The notes below the pieces were generated by a model, which ran no database searches, was not told the DNA's origin, and was given only the letters and a program-made list of their open reading frames with translations. A program made the position numbers and the translations under genes. Positions 1 through 7,880 of a stretch of DNA of 64,000 bases are shown here, piece by piece (the first letter of the stretch is position 1; every line of letters starts with the position of its first letter). Source of the DNA: DASSUW01 sp963789005 (GTDB taxonomy: Bacteria; Actinomycetota; Thermoleophilia; Solirubrobacterales; Solirubrobacteraceae); contig CAWBIZ010000011.1 of NCBI GenBank assembly GCA_963789005.1, positions 310,001-374,000 on the forward strand, in the 5' to 3' direction.

Positions 1-1145
1 AGGAGATCGCCGAGCGCTACGGGGACGACCGGCGCACGATGATCGCCCCGAGCGAGGACGACCTCGACATCGAGGACCTGATCGCCGACCAGCAGATGGT
101 CATCTCGATCACGCACTCGAGCTACATCAAGTCGCTCCCGCTGGCCACCTACCGCCAGCAGCGCCGCGGCGGTGTGGGCATCATCGGGATGGACCTCAAG
201 GAAGACGACTTCATCGAGCACCTCTTCGTCTCCTCGACCCACGACTACCTGCTGTTCTTCACGAACCGCGGCAAGGTCTACCGGTCGAAGGTCTATGACC
301 TGCCGGAGGCGCAGCGGACCTCGAAGGGCCGGTACCTGGGCAACGTCCTACCGCTGCGCGAGGGCGAGCGCGTGCAGTCCGTGCTCGCCACGCGCGACTT
401 CTCCGAGACCGACTACCTGATGTTCGCCACGCGCCAGGGCACGGTCAAGAAGACCGCGTTCCAGGCCTACAACACGCCGATCAAGGCGGACGGCATCATC
501 GCGATCAAGATCCGTGACGACGACGAGCTGGTCGCCGTGCGGCGCGTCGATCCGGGGGACGAGATTCTGATGGTCTCCCACGCTGGCCTGACCGTGCGCT
601 TCAAGGAGGAGGACGCCCGCTCGATGGGCCGCGACACCGGCGGCGTTCGTGGGATGGACGTCGCGGCGGCCGACAACTACGTCCTCGAGATGGACGTCGC
701 CCGCCCAGGCCAGGATCTCCTGGTCGTCACCGAGAACGGCTACGGGAAGCGCACTGGGATCGACGAGTACCGCCTGACGTCGCGCGGCGCCAAGGGCGTC
801 AAGACGATCACGTTCACGGAGGCCAAGGGCCTGCTGGCGGCGGCGCTCGTGGTGCGCGAGCACGAGGACCTGCTCTTCATCTCGCAGAACGGCATGGTCC
901 AGCGCACGGGCGTGCGCGGGATCAACCGCTACGGCCGCACCTCCCAGGGCGTGCGCGTGATGAACCTGCGCGAGGGCGACGAGGTGTCCGCGGTGGCGCT
1001 CGTGGTCGAGACCGAGGCCGACAACGGAGCCGAGAACGGCGCCACGGCGTCCGAGGACGGGGTCGCCGCCGCTGCCGGCGAGGGCGAGAACGGGGCGGCC
1101 GTGGACGGCGACGGCGCGGGGCCCGAGACCCCGCCGGAGGCGTAG
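1..1145 (+). CDS. gyrA: DNA gyrase subunit A, C-terminal part (5' truncated by window edge)
   Basis: C-terminal DNA-wrapping part of the type II topoisomerase subunit that, with GyrB, introduces negative supercoils. The frame is open from base 3, so 380 residues are visible; the breakage-reunion domain and catalytic tyrosine lie outside the window. What is seen is the beta-pinwheel: a GyrA box QRRGGVG at nt 159-179 (consensus QRRGGKG, here Lys to Val) and repeated blade motifs GRYLGNVLPL, GGVRGMDV, GAKGVKTI and SQGVRVMNL. The last ~45 residues are an Ala/Gly/Glu/Asp-rich acidic tail, as in many GyrA proteins where it tunes wrapping. It is followed by a structured untranslated stretch and a strong terminator rather than by another coding gene on this strand. 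Confidence 0.96.
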   Translation, partial: EIAERYGDDRRTMIAPSEDDLDIEDLIADQQMVISITHSSYIKSLPLATYRQQRRGGVGIIGMDLKEDDFIEHLFVSSTHDYLLFFTNRGKVYRSKVYDLPEAQRTSKGRYLGNVLPLREGERVQSVLATRDFSETDYLMFATRQGTVKKTAFQAYNTPIKADGIIAIKIRDDDELVAVRRVDPGDEILMVSHAGLTVRFKEEDARSMGRDTGGVRGMDVAAADNYVLEMDVARPGQDLLVVTENGYGKRTGIDEYRLTSRGAKGVKTITFTEAKGLLAAALVVREHEDLLFISQNGMVQRTGVRGINRYGRTSQGVRVMNLREGDEVSAVALVVETEADNGAENGATASEDGVAAAAGEGENGAAVDGDGAGPETPPEA

Positions 1146-1166
1146 GTCCTCCGCCGCGAGTTTCGC

Positions 1167-1406
1167 TACTCTCCCAGGACCAGAGAAAGGGGGTGGTCCG
1201 AAGTTGAGTGACAGTTCTTGCGGGACCCTGGAGGTGTCCGGCCGCTAGACAGCCGGAGCTGGACCGCTGGTGCGGAATCCACACCGTGACACCGCCGTCG
1301 ACGGCGCCGGAGCTGGTCCCCCCGGCCGCATAGTCAGCCGCTGACGGCTCGAAGATCCAGCGAAAGTGGTGATGAAGGCCCCGGGTGTCGACCCGGGGCC
1401 TTCATC
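1167..1406 (+). ncRNA. Candidate structured RNA between gyrA and its terminator
   Basis: No convincing gene lies between the gyrA stop and the terminator at 1371. The stretch holds several potential hairpins: GGTCC (1195-) with GGGACC (~1219-), CCGGC with GCCGG around 1236-1256, CGCCGTCGACGGCG around 1293, and AGCCG/CGGCT around 1336-1348, ending in a perfect 16-bp terminator stem. A -10-like TACTCT sits at 1167-1172, so a transcript of about 225 nt starting near 1180 is possible; alternatively this is simply a long gyrA 3' UTR. A 14-codon frame beginning TTG at 1204 after an AAAGGGGG stretch could be a leader peptide. It does not match tmRNA, SRP RNA or RNase P RNA core motifs that I know. 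Identity is inference only. Confidence 0.3.
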
Positions 1407-1410
1407 GTTT
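1371..1410. terminator. Strong intrinsic terminator, probably bidirectional
   Basis: Perfect 16-bp inverted repeat: left arm 1371-1386, loop GTCG 1387-1390, right arm 1391-1406, then GTTT. It lies between gyrA on the plus strand and the stop codon of the HNH gene (1409-1411) on the minus strand, so it can end both transcripts. Confidence 0.85.
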
Positions 1411-2014
1411 AAGCGGCTTCCGGCCAGGGCAGGTACTGCTTCCAGGTCGCCGGGATCGTCGGCGAGGCGAGCTGGATGAAGATGTGGGCCGCCGGGGTGC
1501 GGGGCTTGACCCGCGGGTGCATGTTGACCTGGTGCGGCAGGCGGTCGCCCTTGCGGCGGTTGCAGGGCGCGCAGGACGCGACGATGTTGTCCCAGCCGGA
1601 GCCGCCGCCCTTCGAGCGCGGGATCACGTGGTCGACGGTCAGGCTCGTGCGGGCGCCGCAGTACATGCACTCCCAGCCGTCGCGGGCGAACACGGCGCGG
1701 CGTGTGATCTTGCGCTTGTGGCTGTCGCGCGGCACGCGCACGTAGGTGACGAGCCGGATGACGACGGGCTTGGGCAGCGAGCCGGTCGCCCAGTGCAGGT
1801 CGGTCGCGCCGATCTCGATCACCTCCGCCTTCTCCTTGAGCAGGAGCACGGTGGCGCGGCGCACGGTGCAGACGTTGATCGGCTCGTACGTCGCGTTGAG
1901 CACCAGCACACGACCACCAGACCAACGGCCAGTGCCGTCGGTGTTCGGGCCGTGCGGCCGGTGGTCGTTCCGCCGCACGGACCCCAGTGGTGGTACCGGG
2001 GTGCTTGAGCCCAT
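1409..2014 (-). CDS. HNH endonuclease family protein
   Basis: Protein of up to 201 residues of the small McrA-like HNH family. The N-terminal part has the family opening RVLVLNATYEPINV. The C-terminal part carries the zinc-binding pairs CMYC and CAPC around the HNH core DHVIPRSKGG and WDNIVASC. Such proteins bind a divalent metal at the His-Asn-His site and cut DNA; the biological target of this stand-alone group is not known. The ATG at 2014 has no obvious ribosome site, and the GTG codon at RVLVLNATYEP, preceded by GGTGGT, is a plausible alternative that would remove ~40 residues. The reading frame stays open further upstream inside pheA, but that part is not HNH-like. It may share the pheA transcript, which ends 35 bp upstream. 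Confidence 0.85.
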   Translation of the reverse strand: MGSSTPVPPLGSVRRNDHRPHGPNTDGTGRWSGGRVLVLNATYEPINVCTVRRATVLLLKEKAEVIEIGATDLHWATGSLPKPVVIRLVTYVRVPRDSHKRKITRRAVFARDGWECMYCGARTSLTVDHVIPRSKGGGSGWDNIVASCAPCNRRKGDRLPHQVNMHPRVKPRTPAAHIFIQLASPTIPATWKQYLPWPEAA

Positions 2015-2049
2015 GGCTGACGGGCAGTCTAGCCACACTCGCGGCCGGG

Positions 2050-2886
2050 TTAAGCGGCAGGAAACGAGCCGAGAACACGCACGACGTCCGCGTGGGCGCG
2101 TAGGCCCTCGACCGCGCCGGCGACCGCCGGCTGCTCGAGGCCGCCGTCGACGTCGAGGAAGAACATGTACTCGCCGAGCCCCTCGCGCCGCGGGCGCGAC
2201 TCGATCCGGGTCAGGTTCACGCCGCGCGTCGCGAACTCGAGCAGGCAGCGCACGAGCCAGCCCGGGCCGGAGGAGCCGGCGCCCCAGAACACGAGCGCGG
2301 TCTTGAACCGCTCGCCCGATTCGGCCTCCGTGCCAGCCCGGGCTATCCAGACGAAGCGCGTCTCGTTGCGGTCCTCGTCCTCGATGTCGAGCGCGAGCAC
2401 GGTCGCCTCGTAGAGGTCCGCCGCGCGGCGCGTGCCCACGGCGGCGGTCGGTGGCTCGCCGGTCCCCACCGCCTGGCGCACGGCCTCGGCGGTCGAGGCG
2501 GCGGCGAGGACTCGCGCCCCCGGCAGCTCCGTGCGCAGGAAGCGCGCGCACTGCGCGCTCGCCTGCGGGTGCGAGACGATCGCCTCGATCGCGTCCAGCG
2601 CGAGTGGCCGGCCGGCCAGCAGGCAGAGATGCACCGGGTGCCGCAGCTCGCCGACGATCACGACGTCGTCGGTCTCGAATGCGAGCGCGTCGAGCGTCGG
2701 GTTGACCGAGCCCTCGAGCGCGTTCTCGATCGGCACGAGCGCACGCTCGACCGTCCCGTCGTGGACGGCGACGATGGCGTCGTGGAGCGTCGGCTCGGGC
2801 ACGAGCTCGAACGCGGCCGCGCCCGGGACCGACAGGAGCGCCTCGTGGCTGACCGTCCCGTCCGGCCCCAGGTAGGCGACGCGCAT
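2050..2886 (-). CDS. pheA: Prephenate dehydratase
   Basis: Monofunctional prephenate dehydratase (278 aa): converts prephenate to phenylpyruvate in phenylalanine synthesis. The N-terminal catalytic periplasmic-binding-like fold starts MRVAYLGPDGTVSHEA and includes VPIENALEGSV and the catalytic-threonine motif NETRFVWIAR near residue 180. The C-terminal ACT domain has GVNLTRIESRP, the phenylalanine-binding ESRP motif of feedback-regulated enzymes. There is no chorismate mutase domain. The start codon overlaps the stop of the DUF4446 gene by one base (TGATG), so the two are translationally coupled. Confidence 0.95.
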   Translation of the reverse strand: MRVAYLGPDGTVSHEALLSVPGAAAFELVPEPTLHDAIVAVHDGTVERALVPIENALEGSVNPTLDALAFETDDVVIVGELRHPVHLCLLAGRPLALDAIEAIVSHPQASAQCARFLRTELPGARVLAAASTAEAVRQAVGTGEPPTAAVGTRRAADLYEATVLALDIEDEDRNETRFVWIARAGTEAESGERFKTALVFWGAGSSGPGWLVRCLLEFATRGVNLTRIESRPRREGLGEYMFFLDVDGGLEQPAVAGAVEGLRAHADVVRVLGSFPAA

Positions 2887-3410
2887 CAGTCGAGCGTCAC
2901 GGAGCGCGTCGCCTCCTCGGCGAGCGCGACCCGGATCGCCTCGTCCTCCTCCGGCGACAGCTCGCGCTCCCCGCGGCCGCCCTGCACCTGCTTGCAGTAC
3001 AGGCGGGCGGCGTCGCGGCCCGCCAGGCAGGAGAGCACCACGCCGTTGCCCGCGGTGTCGAGCAGCGCCAGCGACGTCGACTGGTGGCCGGAGAGCTCCT
3101 GGTAGGCGTCGTAGCGGACGAGCCCGCGGTGGGCGATCGCCCCGTCGAGCCGGCCCTCGGCGGCGCCCATGCGGTTGTCGAGCCGCTCGGCGACCTCCTC
3201 CACGCGGCCGTGGAGCGCCTCGAAGGCTGTGCGCAGGTCGCTGGCGTGGGCGACGAGGTCCTCGCGCCCGGCCGGGCCGAGCACGACCTCCTGGGCCGCG
3301 CGCAGCCGGCGCAGCTTGACCGCCAGGACGACCGCGAGCAGCAGCGCCACGAGCGCGAGCGCACCCGCCGCGAGCGCGGCGATGCCCGCCGGTTCGGTCA
3401 GCTCGTTCAC
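2886..3410 (-). CDS. DUF4446 family membrane-anchored protein
   Basis: 174-residue protein with one N-terminal transmembrane helix (about residues 9-32, Ala/Leu/Val-rich), then a predicted coiled coil (residues ~50-90) and the conserved DUF4446 core: VRYDAYQELSGHQSTSLALL and NGVVLSCLAGRDAARLYCK, ending in LSPEEDEAI. The function of the family is unknown. It sits immediately upstream of, and overlaps, pheA on the same strand. Confidence 0.85.
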   Translation of the reverse strand: MNELTEPAGIAALAAGALALVALLLAVVLAVKLRRLRAAQEVVLGPAGREDLVAHASDLRTAFEALHGRVEEVAERLDNRMGAAEGRLDGAIAHRGLVRYDAYQELSGHQSTSLALLDTAGNGVVLSCLAGRDAARLYCKQVQGGRGERELSPEEDEAIRVALAEEATRSVTLD

Positions 3411-3465
3411 GACGCGGAAAGTCTACGAGCGCGGGGAACGCTGGCCCAGAGGGCCAGGTTCCCTT

Positions 3466-3495
3466 GCGGGTATTCGCCCAGAGGGCGAAACCCGC
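3466..3495 (-). terminator. Hairpin terminator candidate
   Basis: Long hairpin: GCGGGT (3466-3471) pairs with ACCCGC (3490-3495) and TTCGCCC (3473-3479) with GGGCGAA (3483-3489), with one bulged base and an AGA loop. A second smaller GGCCC/GGGCC hairpin precedes it near 3443. No T-run is present. It lies downstream of the gene ending at 3516 and upstream of DUF4446, so it probably separates the two transcripts. Confidence 0.55.
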
Positions 3496-3515
3496 GGCCG
3501 ATAGGACCCACGCTC

Positions 3516-4637
3516 CTAGCCGCGCGAGAACAGCGCGGGGTAGTCGGACCGGTTGTTGTCCGTCTTCTCCTCGCCCGGCACCTTGGCGACGGTCACGCGG
3601 ATCGTCACCGCCGTGTCGAGCGGCGGCGTGTCCTCGAGCGCGAGCTCGGCGGACGCGCTCTCCTGCGGGGCCAGGCGCGGGATCGTGTCCGACAGGACGA
3701 TCGGGTCGCCGTCCTCGGTCTGGATCCGCAGCGTGACCTTGATGTCGAACTCGTCGTTCTCGCCCTGGTTGGTGAAGCTGACGACGAACCCGGTGCCCGG
3801 ATCGAACGTGAGGCGGTTCGTGGTGCCGGGCTGCAGCGTCGTCTCACCGTAGGTCGTCGAGTCGAGGCCGGAGCCGTGCAGGCCGGGCCCGGTGGGCTGG
3901 CCGCCGCCCTCGCCGCCGCCGCTCGTGAGCTGCTGGTTGAGCACGTCGGCCACGGTCGTCGCCTGGATCCAGTCCCCGTCCGGCAGGAACGGCGAGCGGC
4001 GGATCTCCTGCCCGCCGATCTCGTTCTCGTCGAGCGCGTTCTTGATGAACGGGATCACGCGCGTGTCCCAGGCGATGTCGGAGGCGGCGAAGACCTCCAT
4101 CTGGCCGGCGATGTTGTCGATCGCGGTGTCGGCCGCCTCGCCCTCGTCGCCGAGCGCGGTGCGGATCTCCTGGGCGATCTTGTCGAGGGCGTCGCGGCGC
4201 CACTCGAGCGCGATCAGCGCCGCCTGCTGGGCGCCCTTCATCTCGCCGGGAACGTCGAGCGCGGCCGCGCGATCGTACTGCTGCTCGGCCTGCACCCGGA
4301 ACGACGAGATCTGCGTCTGCAGGTCCTGCGCCGAGCCGCCGCCGCCCTCGGTGAGTGTCTGGAAGAACGGGGTCGAGACCTGCTGGGCGGACTCGGCGGC
4401 GATCGTCGACAGCTCGCGGTTGTAGTCCTTGAGCGCGTTCTCCTGCTGCGAGTTGCGGCACGAGTTGACCGCGATGATCAGCAGCAGGAGCACGAGGATG
4501 CCGCCGACCAGCGCGACCGCGCGGCGGATCAGGAGCGTCTGGTTGTCGGTTGTCGCCGTGCCACCGCCAGCAGGCCGCGCGCCTCGTCGTGGGCGCGGGG
4601 TCCGGCGGGGCTCGTCGTCCTCGTCGAAGAAGGACAA
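3516..4637 (-). CDS. Single-pass membrane protein with extracytoplasmic beta-rich domain
   Basis: 373-residue protein I do not recognise by name. A short, charged, proline/arginine-rich cytoplasmic N-terminus is followed by one transmembrane helix (about residues 39-58). An Ala/Gln/Glu-rich helical region (60-210) and a Gly/Thr/Pro linker lead to a C-terminal beta-rich domain (about 255-373) with GTGFVVSFTNQGENDEFDI and alternating hydrophobics, resembling CARDB/APHP-type Ig-like domains. The start is TTG at 4637; GAGGAG lies rather far upstream. It is divergent from the kinase gene at 4812, sharing a 174-bp promoter region. Confidence 0.75.
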   Translation of the reverse strand: MSFFDEDDEPRRTPRPRRGARPAGGGTATTDNQTLLIRRAVALVGGILVLLLLIIAVNSCRNSQQENALKDYNRELSTIAAESAQQVSTPFFQTLTEGGGGSAQDLQTQISSFRVQAEQQYDRAAALDVPGEMKGAQQAALIALEWRRDALDKIAQEIRTALGDEGEAADTAIDNIAGQMEVFAASDIAWDTRVIPFIKNALDENEIGGQEIRRSPFLPDGDWIQATTVADVLNQQLTSGGGEGGGQPTGPGLHGSGLDSTTYGETTLQPGTTNRLTFDPGTGFVVSFTNQGENDEFDIKVTLRIQTEDGDPIVLSDTIPRLAPQESASAELALEDTPPLDTAVTIRVTVAKVPGEEKTDNNRSDYPALFSRG

Positions 4638-4811
4638 GGCTGGAAGTTCGTCTCCTCAGGCGCGCGACGCCATCTCGCCCGCGCATAGTCGACCCAGTGG
4701 ACTCGATCAGTAATACCAACCCACCCGGCGGCAGCGACGGCCGCCGCGGCGCGAACCGTCCGGCGGCGGCGGCGCGCAGGGTCCGGCAGCGCCCCGTCGA
4801 AGGGAAGCCGG

Positions 4812-6539
4812 ATGGACGCCACGGAGGAGCTCCGCCCGGCGGTCATGGGCCGCTACCGGCTCGGCCGGCGGCTGGGCTCCGGTGGGTTCGGGACGGTGTA
4901 CGAGGCGCACGACGAGCGCCTCGACCGCGCCGTCGCCGTGAAGGTCATCCCGGCGGACGGGCCGGCGCCCGAGCGCGGCCGCCGCGAGGCGCTCGCGGCC
5001 GCGCGGCTCCACCACCCCGGGATCGTGGCGGTCTACGACGCCGGCGACGGGCCCGAGGGCCGCTACCTCGTCTCCGAGCTGGTGCGCGGGCGCACGCTGA
5101 ACACGCTCGCGCGCGACGGCGCGCTCAGCGACCGCGACGTGCTGCGCGTCGGGCTCGCGCTGACCGACGCGCTCGCGCACGCCCACGAGCGCGGCGTCAT
5201 CCACCGCGACGTCAAGCCGCAGAACGTGATCGTGCCCGACGAGCCGCGCGACGCGCGCGCGGCCGCGAAGCTGACCGACTTCGGGATCGCCCACCTCGTC
5301 GGCGACGAGTCGCTGACGCGCACCGGGGACGTGGTCGGCACGCTCGCCTACATGGCGCCGGAGCAGGCCGCCGGGGAGCGGGTCGACGAGCGCGCCGACC
5401 TGTATTCGCTCGCGCTCGTGCTCTACGAGGCGCTCGCGGGAGAGAACCCCGTCCGCGCTGGGACGCCGGCGGCTACGGCGCGGCTCGTCGGCACGCCCGT
5501 GCCGCCGCTGCGCTCGCGCCGCCGCGACCTCCCGGCGGGCCTCGCCGAGGCGCTCGACCGCGCGCTCGCGGTCGACCCCGACGCGCGCGGGCAGCTCGAC
5601 GACCTGGCGGACGCGCTGGCCGACGCGCTCCCGGAGGTGGGCGACGAGGGCGGCACGATCGCACCGCACCCGCTCGAACGCCGTCGCCGCATGCCGCGCC
5701 TCGGGCGGCTGGCCGCGGGCGCCGCCGCGGGGGCGCTCACCGCGGTCGCATTCGCCGCCGCGGCCGACCCGCCGTCGTGGGCGGATGACTCCGCGGCCGC
5801 AGGACGCGAGCCGTCGGGTGACGGCAGCGATCCGTCGGGCGGGGCTGTCGAGCCCTCCGCGGTCGCCGACGCGGTCGGCTCGCCGATCGTGGCCGGACTC
5901 GTGGTCGCCGTGCTCGTCGCGGTGTTCCCTCGCGCCGGCTGGCTGGTGGCTGCAGCCGCCTCGATCGCCGCGCTCGCCGACCCGTGGCCGTCCGCCGCCG
6001 CGCTCGTCGCGTTGGGGGTCGTGGTGTGCCCGCTGCTGCTCCGCCGCCGGGGGTTGACGTGGTCGCTGCCTGCGGTCGCGCCGGCGCTCGGCCTCGCGGG
6101 CCTCGCCGGCGCGTATCCCGCGCTCGCCGGTCGCGTCGCCGGGCCGTTCGCGCGCGCGGCGCTCGGGGCCGCCGGCCTGTGGTGGCTGCTGCTCGCCGAG
6201 CCGCTGAACGGCCGCGCGCTGGCGTTCGGGACGTCGCCGGACACCGCCGGAGACGTGCTGCGCGAGCTGACCGGCTCGGGCGCGCTGCTGCTCGCGCCGC
6301 TGTGGGCGGCGGCCGCGCTCGTGCTCCCCTGGCTCGTGGCCGGCCGCACGCTCGCCGCCGACCTCGTCCTCGGCAGCGCATGGGCCGCCGGGCTCGCCGC
6401 CGCCACGGCCGCGATCGCGGAGCGCGCGGGCCTTCCCGAGCCGCGCGGGCTCGTCGCGGGCGCCGTGCTCGCCGGGGCGCTGGCGGTGATCGGCGCACGG
6501 GGGCGGAATACTCTGGATCCGGAACACGAACCGCTCTGA
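4812..6539 (+). CDS. Serine/threonine protein kinase with polytopic membrane C-terminus
   Basis: 575-residue Hanks-type kinase. The N-terminal kinase domain (about residues 13-275) has the glycine loop GSGGFGTVY, catalytic Lys44 (VAVK), HRDVKPQN with Asp133, DFG at 156-158 and the APE-like motif MAPEQA. The C-terminal half is unusual. In place of one helix and PASTA repeats it has a helix near 300-320, an acidic/Ser/Gly linker, and then a long Ala/Leu/Val-rich region (about 355-560) with six or more potential membrane helices. It heads a rightward cluster with fhaA, fhaB and pstP, so phospho-dependent FHA binding and dephosphorylation partners are encoded next door. What the membrane part senses is unknown. 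Confidence 0.92.
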   Translation: MDATEELRPAVMGRYRLGRRLGSGGFGTVYEAHDERLDRAVAVKVIPADGPAPERGRREALAAARLHHPGIVAVYDAGDGPEGRYLVSELVRGRTLNTLARDGALSDRDVLRVGLALTDALAHAHERGVIHRDVKPQNVIVPDEPRDARAAAKLTDFGIAHLVGDESLTRTGDVVGTLAYMAPEQAAGERVDERADLYSLALVLYEALAGENPVRAGTPAATARLVGTPVPPLRSRRRDLPAGLAEALDRALAVDPDARGQLDDLADALADALPEVGDEGGTIAPHPLERRRRMPRLGRLAAGAAAGALTAVAFAAAADPPSWADDSAAAGREPSGDGSDPSGGAVEPSAVADAVGSPIVAGLVVAVLVAVFPRAGWLVAAAASIAALADPWPSAAALVALGVVVCPLLLRRRGLTWSLPAVAPALGLAGLAGAYPALAGRVAGPFARAALGAAGLWWLLLAEPLNGRALAFGTSPDTAGDVLRELTGSGALLLAPLWAAAALVLPWLVAGRTLAADLVLGSAWAAGLAAATAAIAERAGLPEPRGLVAGAVLAGALAVIGARGRNTLDPEHEPL

Positions 6540-6567
6540 CCGGGTACTCGGAACCCCCGGCCATCCC

Positions 6568-7323
6568 ATGAGTGTGCTGCGATCCCTCGAATCCAAGCTC
6601 GCCGGCCTCGTCGAAGGCACGTTCTCGCGCGCCTTCAAGTCCGAGGTGCGGCCCGTGGAGATCGCGCGCAAGCTCGCGCGCGAGATGGACGAGAACCGCG
6701 TGCAGTCGCTGTCGCGCATCTACGCGCCGAACGAGTACGCCGTCTGGCTCTCGCCCGACGACCGCAAGCAGTTCGAGGGCTACGAGGACGAGCTCAAGCG
6801 CGAGCTGTCCGGCTATCTGCTCGAGCACGCCCGGCGGGAGAAGATCTCACTGGCCACGCGGCCGCAGATCGAGTTCCGCACCGACGAGCGGCTGCGGCTG
6901 GGCGAGTTCGGCATCCAGGCGCGGCTCGTGCGCCCGCCCGAGCGCGCCGAGGAGCAGCCCAGCCAGGGCGACCACGGCCACACGATGGTCTACACGGTCT
7001 CCGACCGCCTCGCCGAGCCGCTGCGCGAGCCCGACCATCGCCGCGGCACCGCGAAGCTGCGGCTCGACGGCCGCGCCGAGCTGCTCGGCTCCGGCGGCGC
7101 CGTCCTCGGCCGCTCGCGCGAGGCCGACGTGATCGTCGAGGACCCGAACGTCTCCCGCCGCCACGCCGAGGTCCGCCCGTCCGGCGGCTCGTGGATCGTG
7201 CGCGACCTCGGCTCCACCAACGGCGTCAAGGTCAACGGACGCCGGATCCAAGGCCCGCAGTCGCTCAAGCCGGGTGACGTGATCGAGCTCGGCACCGCCC
7301 GCGTCACGTTCGAGCTGGACTAG
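6568..7323 (+). CDS. fhaA: FhaA-like protein (DUF3662 plus FHA domain)
   Basis: 251 residues. Residues 1-~115 form the DUF3662 module (VEGTFSRAFKSEVRPVEIARKL). A linker of ~50 residues leads to a C-terminal FHA domain (about 165-250) with GRSREADV, NVSRRHAEV and DLGSTNGVKVNG, which binds phosphothreonine. In mycobacteria FhaA binds kinase-phosphorylated partners and helps control peptidoglycan synthesis. The order fhaA-fhaB-pstP-rodA-pbpA-pknB here is the conserved actinobacterial order, which supports the assignment. It starts 28 bp after the preceding kinase gene. Confidence 0.93.
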   Translation: MSVLRSLESKLAGLVEGTFSRAFKSEVRPVEIARKLAREMDENRVQSLSRIYAPNEYAVWLSPDDRKQFEGYEDELKRELSGYLLEHARREKISLATRPQIEFRTDERLRLGEFGIQARLVRPPERAEEQPSQGDHGHTMVYTVSDRLAEPLREPDHRRGTAKLRLDGRAELLGSGGAVLGRSREADVIVEDPNVSRRHAEVRPSGGSWIVRDLGSTNGVKVNGRRIQGPQSLKPGDVIELGTARVTFELD

Positions 7324-7327
7324 ACCC

Positions 7328-7810
7328 ATGGCCCTCGACCCCGTCGCCGTCGCGCTCAAGTTCGGCTTCCTGGCCGTCCTCTACCTGTTCCTGCTGTGGA
7401 TGGCCCGCTCAGCGCTCAAGGACCTGCGCCGTGGCCAGGCCGCGGTCGAGCCGGGGATCGAGGACGCCACCGGCCTGCACCGCGCCACGCAGGGGCTGAA
7501 CCCAGGGAGCGACGGCGGTGCCCCCAAGCTACGGGTCGGCACTGCGGCCGGGCTGCGGGCGGGGTCGGCCTACGATCTCTCCGACGGCGCCCTGCTGGGG
7601 AGAGGGGAGTCGGCGGACATCCGTCTCGAGGACACGTTCGCCTCCTCGCAGCACGCCCGGCTGGTCCCGCAGGGCGACGTGATGGTCATCGAGGACCTGG
7701 GCTCGACCAACGGGACATATCTCAACGGGGAGCCGCTGCGCGGACCGCAACCGCTCCACGTGGGGGACAGCATCCGGATCGGCGATTCCGAGTTCACGTT
7801 CGAGCGATGA
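7328..7810 (+). CDS. fhaB: FhaB-like membrane FHA-domain protein
   Basis: 160 residues: one N-terminal transmembrane helix (about residues 8-27, FGFLAVLYLFLLWMARSAL), a short linker and a C-terminal FHA domain with GRGESADIRLED, SSQHARL and DLGSTNGTYLNG. FhaB/FipA proteins link Ser/Thr kinase signalling to cell division and wall synthesis in actinobacteria. It begins 4 bp after the fhaA stop, so the two are almost certainly cotranscribed. Confidence 0.92.
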   Translation: MALDPVAVALKFGFLAVLYLFLLWMARSALKDLRRGQAAVEPGIEDATGLHRATQGLNPGSDGGAPKLRVGTAAGLRAGSAYDLSDGALLGRGESADIRLEDTFASSQHARLVPQGDVMVIEDLGSTNGTYLNGEPLRGPQPLHVGDSIRIGDSEFTFER

Positions 7811-7880
7811 GACGTAACGTCGCACGGAGGTCGCCGGGTGGGGTTTCCGGCGACCGGAGGGCGAAACGCAAACAAGCCAG

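Noticed and set aside
1167..1406. tmRNA, SRP RNA or RNase P RNA in the gyrA downstream region
   Set aside because: None of the conserved cores (tmRNA tag/acceptor ends, SRP GNAR tetraloop helix, RNase P GAGGAAAGTCC-type core) is present on either strand.
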